Source: CALBZH01 sp964538515 (GTDB lineage: Bacteria; Desulfobacterota; Syntrophobacteria; Syntrophobacterales; Syntrophobacteraceae). Taken from it: DNA of 64,000 bases. Positions 54,674-63,217 of the stretch are shown here, one piece after another (the stretch's first letter is position 1; each line of letters begins with the position of its first letter). The notes under the pieces are model-generated. The model was not told the origin of the DNA, made no database searches, and saw nothing but the letters and a program-made list of their open reading frames with translations. The DNA is taken from the NCBI GenBank assembly GCA_964538515.1, contig CAZIEW010000017.1:8352-72351 (forward strand), given 5' to 3'. A program made the position numbers and the translations under genes.

Positions 54674-56078
54674 TCCCTCTCCCTTCGATGGTTGGAATGG
54701 GAAGCTCCACGGTAAAGCACGTCCCCTTTCCCACTTCGCTTTTGACTCTAATCGCCCCGTTGTGATTCTTAATGATGCCATAGCTGATGAAAAGCCCAAG
54801 TCCAGTCCCGGAAGCTCCTTTGGTAGTAAAGAATGGATCAAACACATTGCTTAAATATTCAGAAGGAATTCCTTTTCCAGTGTCTTTTATTTCAATTTCG
54901 ACAAAATTGCCGTTATCTGAAAGTTTAGTTTTTATGTATATGTCATCTCCTGGTGACACTGCTTGAACGGCATTCGTTAGAATATTTATTAATACTTCTT
55001 GAATTTGATAAACATCTATTACCAGATCTGGTAAGTCGGAATCTAGTGTAGAATGTACCTCAACATTGCATATGCATATCATGTTTTGAACTAACTTTAG
55101 GCTCTTTTGGACAACTTCATTGATATAAGCCACGACCATGTTTGGCTTCTTTGGCTTGGAAAAGTCAATCAGATTCTTTACGATCTCCTTTATACGATCT
55201 GCCTCTTCGTCTACTCGTCTTACGTACTCAAGGCGCTCATCTTTTTCAAGGTCATCGTATAGCTCTTGGAAGCCTTGGGCGATCATGGAGATATTGTTTA
55301 AGGGATTCCCCAGTTCATGGGCAACTCCGGCTGTGAGAACACCGATCGATGCCAGCTTCTTCGCCTGGATGATGAGCTCTTCCCGGTTTCGAAGCTCTTC
55401 AGCCATTGAATTGATCGCCTTGGTGACGGATCCCAGCTCGTCGCGTGCGATCTCGGTTGCCACGGGATTGAAATTGCCTTCGGATATGAAATGCGCCGTG
55501 GTTTCAATCCTTTTGAGGGATCTCAAAATCCTCAGAAAAATGAGCTGACTGACGCCGATGGCGGAGAGCAGAATCAGGCAAAACGACGTAAAAAGCCCTC
55601 TCTTGGATTGCGAGATGATCTTGTTCACATTGGTTCGTTCGAGCTGCGTGATCTTGCTTGAGAACTCGCGCAGCTTTTGGCCCGCTTCCCTCACCCTGGC
55701 CTGCATGGCTGGCCGATTCAGCTCCCCTTCCTCGGGCGGGGCGATGGCCTTGAGATAGGTGTGAAGACTGGCGTCGAGCTGCTGGTGGTTCTGTTTCCCT
55801 GTTGCCCGGACGATATTCTCCTCTTCACCATTGACGGTCTTGAGCGCCTCGTCCAGTTTCGTCCGGATGTCAGAAAGGGCGGACTTATCGCCGTACAGGA
55901 AGTAATTTTTCTCCGACAGCCTGGCCTCGAGGAAGAAGGCATTGAGGTCATCGGCAATCTCCACAAAATGGAGCTTGGTGAGGACCAGATTGAGGTTCTG
56001 GTAAGCAAAAAAGGCGGTCAGGGCAATCAACAGGATGTCGAACACATTTGCAAGGACGATCTTATGCGCGATCTTCAT
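54645..56078 (-). CDS. Membrane histidine kinase with helical periplasmic sensor and HAMP
   Basis: 477 residues from MKIAHKIVLANVFD; the start overlaps the end of the DUF202 gene upstream. Helix 1 (VFDILLIALTAFFAYQN), a helical periplasmic region of about 140 residues, helix 2 (FTSFCLILLSAIGVSQLIFL), HAMP, then the His box TAGVAHELGNPLNNISMIAQ and an ATPase domain with NILTNAVQAVS, DTGKGIPS and FFTTKGASGTGLGLFISYGI. It is coupled to the receiver gene downstream and follows the two DUF202 genes, so it may sense or serve them. The last 330 bases are AT-richer than most of the window. Confidence 0.92.
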   Translation of the reverse strand: MKIAHKIVLANVFDILLIALTAFFAYQNLNLVLTKLHFVEIADDLNAFFLEARLSEKNYFLYGDKSALSDIRTKLDEALKTVNGEEENIVRATGKQNHQQLDASLHTYLKAIAPPEEGELNRPAMQARVREAGQKLREFSSKITQLERTNVNKIISQSKRGLFTSFCLILLSAIGVSQLIFLRILRSLKRIETTAHFISEGNFNPVATEIARDELGSVTKAINSMAEELRNREELIIQAKKLASIGVLTAGVAHELGNPLNNISMIAQGFQELYDDLEKDERLEYVRRVDEEADRIKEIVKNLIDFSKPKKPNMVVAYINEVVQKSLKLVQNMICICNVEVHSTLDSDLPDLVIDVYQIQEVLINILTNAVQAVSPGDDIYIKTKLSDNGNFVEIEIKDTGKGIPSEYLSNVFDPFFTTKGASGTGLGLFISYGIIKNHNGAIRVKSEVGKGTCFTVELPIPTIEGRGNEQAQNHGD

Positions 56079-57312
56079 CGGCGATTCCTTCGCTGGGGCG
56101 CAAGAGATCGGGCGCTTCCTGCTGCTCCTGTCGTACCGGCCAGTACCATACGATACCGTCCACAATCAGCAGGGCTCCACACACAATGACAAAACCATCA
56201 AGCAGGGTGAGCAGGCTCACACCAAAGTATTGGATCATGGCAAGGCCGATGCTGGCAAAAGCGACTCCCGTTCGAATGAAGGAGAGCCCCGTTCTGGCTC
56301 GCGAGTAAATCGTACGGTAGCAGGCCAAAACGGTGCGCTGGGCGGCCTGGGAGCTTCGTTCATGAGCGAGAAACGAGCGAACCTTGTTGTCCGGGGAGCT
56401 CTGGATGAAGACGCAGGAATTGGGTAGGAGATCGCAGAGACGGGAGAGCATCGTCTGTTTGTCTGAATAACGCCTCTTCTTCTTTGGGACAAACTGATAG
56501 TCTTCCAGGAAATGTATGGTGGCGGCGGTGACTTCCACCAACGTCTGGGGGCCCGGAGGGCTCATGATGGAGCCCTTGATTTTGAAGTAGTAGAAGACCC
56601 CCGTGCCGACAAGGATAAAACCCACCAGGATCATCAACTGGTAGAAGAGTGTGTATGCTGAACCGGAGTGCATATGCAGGAGACCCCGTCCCAGCGAAAT
56701 GAGTCCGAGTCCCCATCGGAGGGTCCCGAAATGAGTTCGTGCTATGGCGAAATCAGTCCTGTAGCACGCAAGTCTGGTCCTCCATCTCGCCATGGTGTTG
56801 CGCCAAAAGGCCAGCCCTGTCCGTTCGTTGCCAACAAGCCGTTCGGGAGGTGCGTGCAGGTAGTCCTGGATCAGCCACGCGATGTCATCCGCCAGGGCGA
56901 CTCGGAGCTCATAGCGGCTTGCCTTTTCCTGGAGAAGGCTCCTGGCTTGTTCCAGGACCATCGGATCGCTTGGGTCGTTTGCAGCGATCACGACCGTGTC
57001 TTTTTCTTTGATGAGAGGAAACCACAGGCTCTCGCAGAGGGTTTCCGGATCGAGCCCTCGGATCAGCTCCTCCGGCACCGGCCGTCGCTCATCGTATTCC
57101 ACCCACGGGCATCCATAGTGGTCAGACAAGGCTTCCAACAATTGCCTGCGCCGGATCGGGTAGTCGTGAAGCAGGATGGTCTCGGCATCAATGTGCCGAA
57201 GAGCGGATGCCTCCCCGATGGAGTGAAGGGCTTCCGAGCTGAGGAGCCCCGCGTCGACCAACGCTCTAAACCGGTCCATCCCGTCGTGCGTGAGTACTTC
57301 ACGATTCGTCAT
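56062..57312 (-). CDS. GspE_N/MshEN-like domain fused to DUF202 membrane units (short paralogue)
   Basis: 416 residues. Residues 1-150 match the N-terminal domain of type II secretion/pilus ATPases (GspE_N, MshEN): LLEALSDHYGCPWVEYDE, LWFPLIKEKDTVVIAANDPS and ELRVALADDIAWLIQDYL; some MshEN domains bind c-di-GMP, but no ATPase follows here. Two DUF202-like units then alternate RT-rich helices with membrane segments: YRTDFAIARTHFGTLRWGLG and RTVLACYRTIYSRARTGLSF. The ATG overlaps the stop of the longer paralogue by 14 bases, and the kinase gene overlaps its own end. The function of DUF202 is unknown. An ancestor may have lost the third unit, or the long form gained one. Confidence 0.75.
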   Translation of the reverse strand: MTNREVLTHDGMDRFRALVDAGLLSSEALHSIGEASALRHIDAETILLHDYPIRRRQLLEALSDHYGCPWVEYDERRPVPEELIRGLDPETLCESLWFPLIKEKDTVVIAANDPSDPMVLEQARSLLQEKASRYELRVALADDIAWLIQDYLHAPPERLVGNERTGLAFWRNTMARWRTRLACYRTDFAIARTHFGTLRWGLGLISLGRGLLHMHSGSAYTLFYQLMILVGFILVGTGVFYYFKIKGSIMSPPGPQTLVEVTAATIHFLEDYQFVPKKKRRYSDKQTMLSRLCDLLPNSCVFIQSSPDNKVRSFLAHERSSQAAQRTVLACYRTIYSRARTGLSFIRTGVAFASIGLAMIQYFGVSLLTLLDGFVIVCGALLIVDGIVWYWPVRQEQQEAPDLLRPSEGIADEDRA

Positions 57313-58990
57313 GGGTGAACACAACCTTGTGCCATGACTCGCATGGCACAGCATATTCCGGGAAGGCAAGCTCCATATCGTTGAAACAATATGGAAGTTG
57401 TCTTCTTAGCTTTTCAGCTGGGAAGTGCCAGATCGTCCCGTCGACTGCCAGCGCCACTCCAATCCCGATCAGTGCTACATTGACCGTGACCCAGGCGAGG
57501 TTGCTGAAGCCGAAAAAAACGAGAAGCCCCATTCCCACGGACATGGTGCTCGTTCCAGTCCGAATGAACGCCAAGCCGGTTCTCGATTGGGCCATGGTGG
57601 TTCTCAATCTCGATTTGACGTTGCGCCTTTCGGCGATGAGCGTGCGCTCCAAAGCCAGACCTGTCGTTCCCAAAATCCCTGGCGCCTGATGCTCGGAAAT
57701 GCATAGCGGCAGGGGTTGATCTTCAGCGATGGGCCTCTTGTGCGATCGGGGGAACATGAAATCCCAGATGGACGTCCTTTTCACCGCTTCCTGAACGGCC
57801 GCGACGCTCCTCCTGCCTGCGCGATGCCCGGGAAAGCACCAGTAGAAACCTTCCAACATCATGCCTCCGCCGAACAGAATCAGGCTGAGATCCAAGATCG
57901 TCCACGGTCCCGTGTGGAACTGTTTGAAGAGGGCTATGCCCAGCCCGAAAAAGGCCACGCCCGTTCGAGTGAACGCCAGCCCTGTTCGGGCCTGCGCCAT
58001 GACGGTCCGATAACCGGCGAGGATCGTGCGTTCCTCGGCGAGATCCGTCCTGTCGATCGCGAGAAAGCGTCGCCTCATCACGGGTGTCAGCCTCCCCCAG
58101 TGGCGGCGGAGCTCGTCCCCTCCCGTGATCGGCACGCTTCGAGCCAGGCGGTTTTCTTCTCCGTTCGTGACCAATTCGAGGATGGTGCTACCGAAAGTGG
58201 GCTCGGTTTCAGTCGGAACGGCAGGTCTTCTCCTGACATGGTGCGTCGGCATGTACCACAGGAAGCCATCCACCGCCATGACTGCGCCCAGCACAACGAG
58301 TGCCCCTTCCAGGAACGAGAGGTAGCCAAGACCGAAGATTCTGAGCATCACCAGGCCGATGGATACGAAGGAGATGCCCGTGCGAATGAAGGCAAGCCCT
58401 GTTCGTCCTTTGGCAAGCGCGGTTCTGTAGGTGCTGAGCATGCACCGCTGGCCTGCAAGCCAGGTACGGAGCTTTGCGAGGCTCGTTCGGCAGGAGGAAA
58501 CGGGAAAATGGGGGTTGACGTCCTGATATCGCTCGATGACCGCGACAATGTCGCATGCCAGTGAAACCCGAAAGTGGACGGTGTCGACGCCAAGGATTGC
58601 TTTGATGGCGGCCGCAAGCCCCGGGTTGCCGGGGTCGCAGGCTACCACGTCTGCAACCGTGCCGCGGATGGCCAACGGAAACCACAGCTCATCCTTGAGT
58701 CTAACGAGATTCACCCGTTGCAGGAGCTCGTCGGGGACTTTGATGTCTTCGTGATACTCGACAAAAGGAAGGCCATAGTGCTCGGAAGCACAACGGAGCA
58801 GTTCATGCCTCGGAACTCCCAGGGCGGACAGAGAGCCTTCAATGCTTTTCACGTGTGCATCGGTTCTGTCGACGACATCCCTCAGAGTCTTTTCCGGGAC
58901 GAGACCCTCCTCGGACAACCGTGCGTACTTTGTATAGTTGACTGAGGCGAAGCATGCATCGAGTGGCATTGCTGATCGTGCTGTGCTCAT
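57299..58990 (-). CDS. GspE_N/MshEN-like domain fused to three DUF202 units (long paralogue)
   Basis: 563 residues from the ATG preceded by GGAAAGAG. The first about 190 residues match GspE_N/MshEN (LLRCASEHYGLPFVEYHEDI, LWFPLAIRGTVADVVACDPG, FRVSLACDIVAVIERYQD). Three DUF202-like units follow, each a helix with RT at about seven-residue steps (ERTILAGYRTVMAQARTGLA, RTTMAQSRTGLAFIRTGTS) and then two or three membrane segments. It shares order and sequence with the gene after it. It is separated by 145 bases from the PEP-synthase-like gene upstream. A membrane signalling role through the GspE_N domain is inferred only. Confidence 0.78.
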   Translation of the reverse strand: MSTARSAMPLDACFASVNYTKYARLSEEGLVPEKTLRDVVDRTDAHVKSIEGSLSALGVPRHELLRCASEHYGLPFVEYHEDIKVPDELLQRVNLVRLKDELWFPLAIRGTVADVVACDPGNPGLAAAIKAILGVDTVHFRVSLACDIVAVIERYQDVNPHFPVSSCRTSLAKLRTWLAGQRCMLSTYRTALAKGRTGLAFIRTGISFVSIGLVMLRIFGLGYLSFLEGALVVLGAVMAVDGFLWYMPTHHVRRRPAVPTETEPTFGSTILELVTNGEENRLARSVPITGGDELRRHWGRLTPVMRRRFLAIDRTDLAEERTILAGYRTVMAQARTGLAFTRTGVAFFGLGIALFKQFHTGPWTILDLSLILFGGGMMLEGFYWCFPGHRAGRRSVAAVQEAVKRTSIWDFMFPRSHKRPIAEDQPLPLCISEHQAPGILGTTGLALERTLIAERRNVKSRLRTTMAQSRTGLAFIRTGTSTMSVGMGLLVFFGFSNLAWVTVNVALIGIGVALAVDGTIWHFPAEKLRRQLPYCFNDMELAFPEYAVPCESWHKVVFTHDES

Positions 58991-59134
58991 CTCTTTCCAA
59001 AGCCCAAGCCCAACCCCGTTGAATCGCGCTGGTTGAATCGCCGGGCTGGTGAGCCATTCAATGGTCAAAGTCTGCTGAGAGGTAGTCTTTGACCCGAAAG
59101 CGTGGCGGAGGTGCGCGCCTCAGCCTTCGGGGAA

Positions 59135-61705
59135 TCAAGTGAAAGCACGGGTCCGCTGCCGAAAATCATCCAGACAGCGCTGGACCTGCTCCTCGCTGCT
59201 CATTCCCACATCGAGCTGGCGTGAATAGCCGATGAGTCCGCCTAGCACCTTCATCGTTTTGGATGTCTTTCCGGGGGAGGACTTCTTGAGTCTGCCGATG
59301 ACCACGTCTCCGCGTGTGTCGACGAGGAGCTCCAGGTCTCGGAGCACCTCAGCAATGAAACGCCCCCGTCGGTTTCTGCGGATGACATCCGCCATGCCGC
59401 CGGCAAACCTGAAGTGGATGTAATTATCATTGGATGCCTCGCCAATGTAGGCATCCAACATGGTGAAGTGATAGCCGAGCTTGATGTTCAGGTTCATGTA
59501 TTCCCGCGAAACCACGACGAGGTTCCTCGTGCCGTTGAGCGCTGTTGGCATCGGCGTCGCAAACGAGCGGCTGATGCTCGACATCAGGCTTCCCATGTCC
59601 ATGGGGACCGGGTCAGTTCTCCACATCCCCGATTCTGACAATCCGTACAACAGAGCCTTGAAGGGTCGGGAGGTTATCTGGTCAGGGGTGACCGAGCGCG
59701 CATCTCGAGGCGCACTGGTGCCATCCTTGATATCGATCACTGTCAACCCAAGCGGTGGATCCGACTGGAGCCGCTTGGGTCTTCTGCCGTGATACTTGTG
59801 CTGGCTCTCGCTCAGCTCGATGAGCCGCTCCACCGCCTTCTCGTGGATGTAGCGTGTGATGTCGTGGTAGGTCTGACACCGCTTAGGCACAAAATCCTTG
59901 CTGAGAGGATCGACAAGATTCAGCGGATTGATTTTCCTCAGCACCCGTCTCAAAAGCCGGTACTCGTACGCTTCCTCGAACACCCGTTGTTCTGCCGAGT
60001 CAGCATGGGGAAGGCCCGCTACGATCCCGCGGTAGACCACATTCCGGATGGTGTCCAGGGTAACTTCCTCACCCGGCTTCAGGGTCTTGGTGGCCACCTC
60101 CGTGCCGACGACGGTCGGAATCCGGTACTCTCGGGCCAGAGCGGCCATGTGCCCGGTTACGGAGCCACAATCGGTCACGATCCCATTGGCTTTTCGCATG
60201 ATACGGGCGTATCGGGGGCTGGTCTGCTGGGCCACTAAGATCGCACCTATGGGGAAGTCCTTGATGTCTTCCTCGCTCCTTGAGAGGAACACCTTTCCCG
60301 AAGCAACACCCTTGTGGACTACGGCTCCCCGGTTCGAGAAGAGCACCTCGCCAGCGTCGATGGCCCAAGAAGTGCTCGAAACCACACTCGGAAGATCCGT
60401 CTGGACGGTAAGAGGCCTGCTTTGAAGGACGTACAGGGCTCCCTCTTTGTCGAACGCCCACTCGATGTCCTGAGGGCTCTTGAAATGCTGTTCGAGGGTC
60501 AAGGCCGTCAAGGCGAGCTCGGTCACCTGGTCGTCAGAGAGGCATGGAGCCGCACGCAGATCGTCGTGGACGTCGGTCCATCCGGCACCCCCTTCAGGCG
60601 TTGAAAGCATCATGCGTACCTTGGGCTTGATTGCTCTGGACAGGATAAGGTGAGGGGCCGATCGCTCAACCAGAAAGGTATCTGCCTGGCCGCTGCCCTG
60701 AGCTACCGCAGGCCCAAGTCCCCACGCACCGGTGATAAGGATCGCGCTCGCTTCATCCGGTGATGGGGACCGGGAATACATCACCCCACTTGCCACTGCA
60801 CAGACCATTGTCTGACAGCCGACAGCCATGGCGATTTCGTTTTCTTTATAGCCATAATCCAGCCTGTAAGTCCAAGATTCAGGAGAATAGGCGCTTGCAA
60901 TAACTTGACGATAGGCTTGGGGAATCATTCTATCCGGGACGCCCAGCACACTCTCATACTGCCCGGCGAAGCTGTTTTCTCCATCTTCGCCCCAAGCAGT
61001 GCTTCGAACCGCAAATCTCAGGAGCTTGTCGGAACGCCGCCTCATCATCTGCTCGGCCGCACGACCGACTTGCTGCGTCAGCCTCCTCGGGAGCTTCCCC
61101 TCAAGAATGCGACGCTGCACGTCTCGGCACAGAGATTCAAAACCTTCCTCATCGTTGCGGCTCAGACGGTCAGAGATCTTCTCCAGGTAGGCAAACAATC
61201 CATTTTCTTCCATAAATTCGGAAAAGACCCCGGTGCTGATCACAAACCCATCCGGCGTCCTCAGCCCGAGCCCATTTCGAACTTCTCCCAGGCAGTTGAA
61301 TTTATTGCCAACTTCTTGCTCCATATCGGGTCTGAGCTCATCGAGCCAGAAGATAGGGGCCGACTTCGAGCGCACCCGTTGATCAGCCAGTATCGCTTCA
61401 AGCTCCTCTTCGATTTGCTCGAAGGCTCTGAACAGTTCCGCATTATCCGACTGAGTCAATATGCTCAGGCTTGATATCAGTCTGAAAACGAGCTCGCCGA
61501 TGCGTTTGGACGCCGCGATGATGCACTGGCGGTCCAGAACCGACTCTCCGCCGAGCTGACCGGCCATCTCCGCGAGAAGTTCCAGCACCTCGTTGTTTGC
61601 CTGGAGGATGCTCTTGAAATTCCTGAAAAGGATGGGGAGGGGGAGTCGGCGACGGCTTGGGCGCGATACGTTTAAGATCTCCCGGAGTTCCTCAATGACA
61701 TTCAT
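59135..61705 (-). CDS. PEP-synthase-like protein with divergent C-terminus
   Basis: 856 residues. The N-terminal 140 residues are unrecognised and helical. From about 130 to 450 lies the PPDK/PEP-synthase ATP-grasp domain (LGEVRNGLGLRTPDGFVIST, RFAVRSTAWGEDGENSFAGQ, QDIEWAFDKEGALYVLQSRP). The swivelling phosphohistidine domain follows, with VTDCGSVTGHMAALAREYRI containing the transfer His in a GSVTGH form instead of the usual GGxTSH. The C-terminal about 270 residues do not look like the PEP/pyruvate TIM barrel. So this may phosphorylate another substrate, as rifampicin phosphotransferases do, or act as a phosphate carrier. It stands upstream of the DUF202 genes on the same strand. Confidence 0.75.
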   Translation of the reverse strand: MNVIEELREILNVSRPSRRRLPLPILFRNFKSILQANNEVLELLAEMAGQLGGESVLDRQCIIAASKRIGELVFRLISSLSILTQSDNAELFRAFEQIEEELEAILADQRVRSKSAPIFWLDELRPDMEQEVGNKFNCLGEVRNGLGLRTPDGFVISTGVFSEFMEENGLFAYLEKISDRLSRNDEEGFESLCRDVQRRILEGKLPRRLTQQVGRAAEQMMRRRSDKLLRFAVRSTAWGEDGENSFAGQYESVLGVPDRMIPQAYRQVIASAYSPESWTYRLDYGYKENEIAMAVGCQTMVCAVASGVMYSRSPSPDEASAILITGAWGLGPAVAQGSGQADTFLVERSAPHLILSRAIKPKVRMMLSTPEGGAGWTDVHDDLRAAPCLSDDQVTELALTALTLEQHFKSPQDIEWAFDKEGALYVLQSRPLTVQTDLPSVVSSTSWAIDAGEVLFSNRGAVVHKGVASGKVFLSRSEEDIKDFPIGAILVAQQTSPRYARIMRKANGIVTDCGSVTGHMAALAREYRIPTVVGTEVATKTLKPGEEVTLDTIRNVVYRGIVAGLPHADSAEQRVFEEAYEYRLLRRVLRKINPLNLVDPLSKDFVPKRCQTYHDITRYIHEKAVERLIELSESQHKYHGRRPKRLQSDPPLGLTVIDIKDGTSAPRDARSVTPDQITSRPFKALLYGLSESGMWRTDPVPMDMGSLMSSISRSFATPMPTALNGTRNLVVVSREYMNLNIKLGYHFTMLDAYIGEASNDNYIHFRFAGGMADVIRRNRRGRFIAEVLRDLELLVDTRGDVVIGRLKKSSPGKTSKTMKVLGGLIGYSRQLDVGMSSEEQVQRCLDDFRQRTRAFT

Positions 61706-62137
61706 GAGAAGCTATCACACCCCAGTGCTCGAATCCGACCCGTCTATGTGGTCTCGCTATCCGCTGTTCTTGAATAAGTCGCAGTTACTCCAGTGTGAGT
61801 CACGTAAACAAACGGCATGCCATGTCTGTAACATATTAAGAACACTCGGTTATGTCTGTGTTAGGGGGCAAAACAGGGGTCATTATGCCAGGCTTGCGTT
61901 TCAAAGTGGAATAGGGACAGAGTGTAAAGATTCCATTGTGAAACGCATGGGTCCCTCGGCTATGGGCCGCCGAACAGGTCCAGTTCAAGGAGGGGAGCAC
62001 GAGACCCGTGCCGAGAAAGAAGGGGCAAGGGGAAACCTGAGACCTCAAAGGACCCGTCACAGGAGGTGATTCGTTTCCCGAGCCAACTCGCATGCCGCAC
62101 CCATTGGGCGGATGATACGATAATTGGAATGTGAGCT
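61706..62137. other. Intergenic region without recognisable gene
   Basis: Frames in both directions are short and resemble nothing known. It should hold the promoter of the PEP-synthase-like gene, but no convincing element was found. Confidence 0.5.
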
Positions 62138-62172
62138 AAAGAAGAGGGCGACGGCTATCGGCCCCCTTCTTT
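62138..62172 (-). terminator. Strong 12-bp hairpin after etfA
   Basis: AAAGAAGGGGGC pairs with GCCCTCTTCTTT (one G-U pair) around an 11-base loop, about 38 bases past the etfA stop. The A-rich and T-rich feet make it usable from either strand. Confidence 0.75.
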
Positions 62173-62209
62173 ACCAGAAACGTGGCAAGTTCCGAGTCAT
62201 TACGCCTGA

Positions 62210-63199
62210 TCAGGCACAGGTGGTCTTGTGCCGCCGGACCTCTTCCTGCAATTTCGGAAGGAAATCGAACAGGTCTTCCACAATGCCGTAGTCGGCCTTG
62301 CTGAAGATGGGAGCTTCGGCGTCCTTGTTGACGGCGACGATGAACTTGGAGGCTCCCATGCCCGCCAGATGCTGGATGGCTCCGGAGATCCCCACCGCAA
62401 TGTAGAGATTGGGGTTGACGACCTTTCCGGTCTGGCCCACCTGATCCGAATGGGGGCGCCAGCCTGCGTCAACGGCGGCGCGAGAGGCACCCACGGCGGC
62501 GCCGAGCAACTGGGCCAGATCTTCGATGAGCCCATAGTTTTCCGGGCCTTTCATGCCCCGCCCGCCTGAAACGATGATCTCGGCTTCAGTGAGCTCCACT
62601 TTACCCGAGGTGTCGAGCTCCACGGACTTGACCCGGGAACGTGCCGACGGGATCGCGATCTCAAGGCGCTCCACTTCCGCTTTGCGATCCTCCACGGGGG
62701 CTCTGCAGTCCATCACATTGGGCCGGCAGGAAATGACGGGGAGCGCCCCTTGCGCCCACTCACACCAGGCGAAGCATTTTCCCGAGAACACCGGCCGTTT
62801 GGCCCGGATGGAGCCATTCGAGCAGTCGATTTCGGTGCAATCCTGGGCGAGGCCCGCATCGAGTCGGGCTGCGAGCCGGGCCGCGAGGTCCTTGCCGTCC
62901 ACCGAGGCGGGGAGAATCACCACTATCGGGTCACACTTGGCCAGCGCGTCGGCGACTGCGGCGACGTAGGTTTCCGCCAGGTAGCTCCCCAAAGCCGGGT
63001 CGTCCACCGCATACACTTTGTCCACGCCGTAGCGTCCGAGCTCGGCTGCTTTGTCCGTTACGCCGGACCCGATGGCGATCGCGCGCAGATCGGCTCCCGT
63101 GGCCTCCGCGATTGTCTTTCCGGCGCCGGCCACTTCATGCGTGACTCGGCGGAAATTCCCGCCCCGAAACTCGGCTACGATACAGACTGATTTTGCCAT
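62210..63199 (-). CDS. etfA: Electron transfer flavoprotein alpha subunit
   Basis: 329 residues. The C-terminal FAD-binding domain is clear: IIVSGGRGMKGPENYGLIED, AVDAGWRPHSDQVGQTGKVV, YIAVGISGAIQHLAGM and FIVAVNKDAEAPIF, ending in VEDLFDFLPKL. Together with EtfB it takes electrons from acyl-CoA dehydrogenases and passes them to a membrane oxidoreductase. It follows etfB after 18 bases. No bifurcating-type ferredoxin extension is seen at the N-terminus, so an ordinary or quinone-linked Etf is likely, though bifurcation cannot be excluded. Confidence 0.96.
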   Translation of the reverse strand: MAKSVCIVAEFRGGNFRRVTHEVAGAGKTIAEATGADLRAIAIGSGVTDKAAELGRYGVDKVYAVDDPALGSYLAETYVAAVADALAKCDPIVVILPASVDGKDLAARLAARLDAGLAQDCTEIDCSNGSIRAKRPVFSGKCFAWCEWAQGALPVISCRPNVMDCRAPVEDRKAEVERLEIAIPSARSRVKSVELDTSGKVELTEAEIIVSGGRGMKGPENYGLIEDLAQLLGAAVGASRAAVDAGWRPHSDQVGQTGKVVNPNLYIAVGISGAIQHLAGMGASKFIVAVNKDAEAPIFSKADYGIVEDLFDFLPKLQEEVRRHKTTCA

Positions 63200-63217
63200 C
63201 TTATCTCTCCTCGGCTC

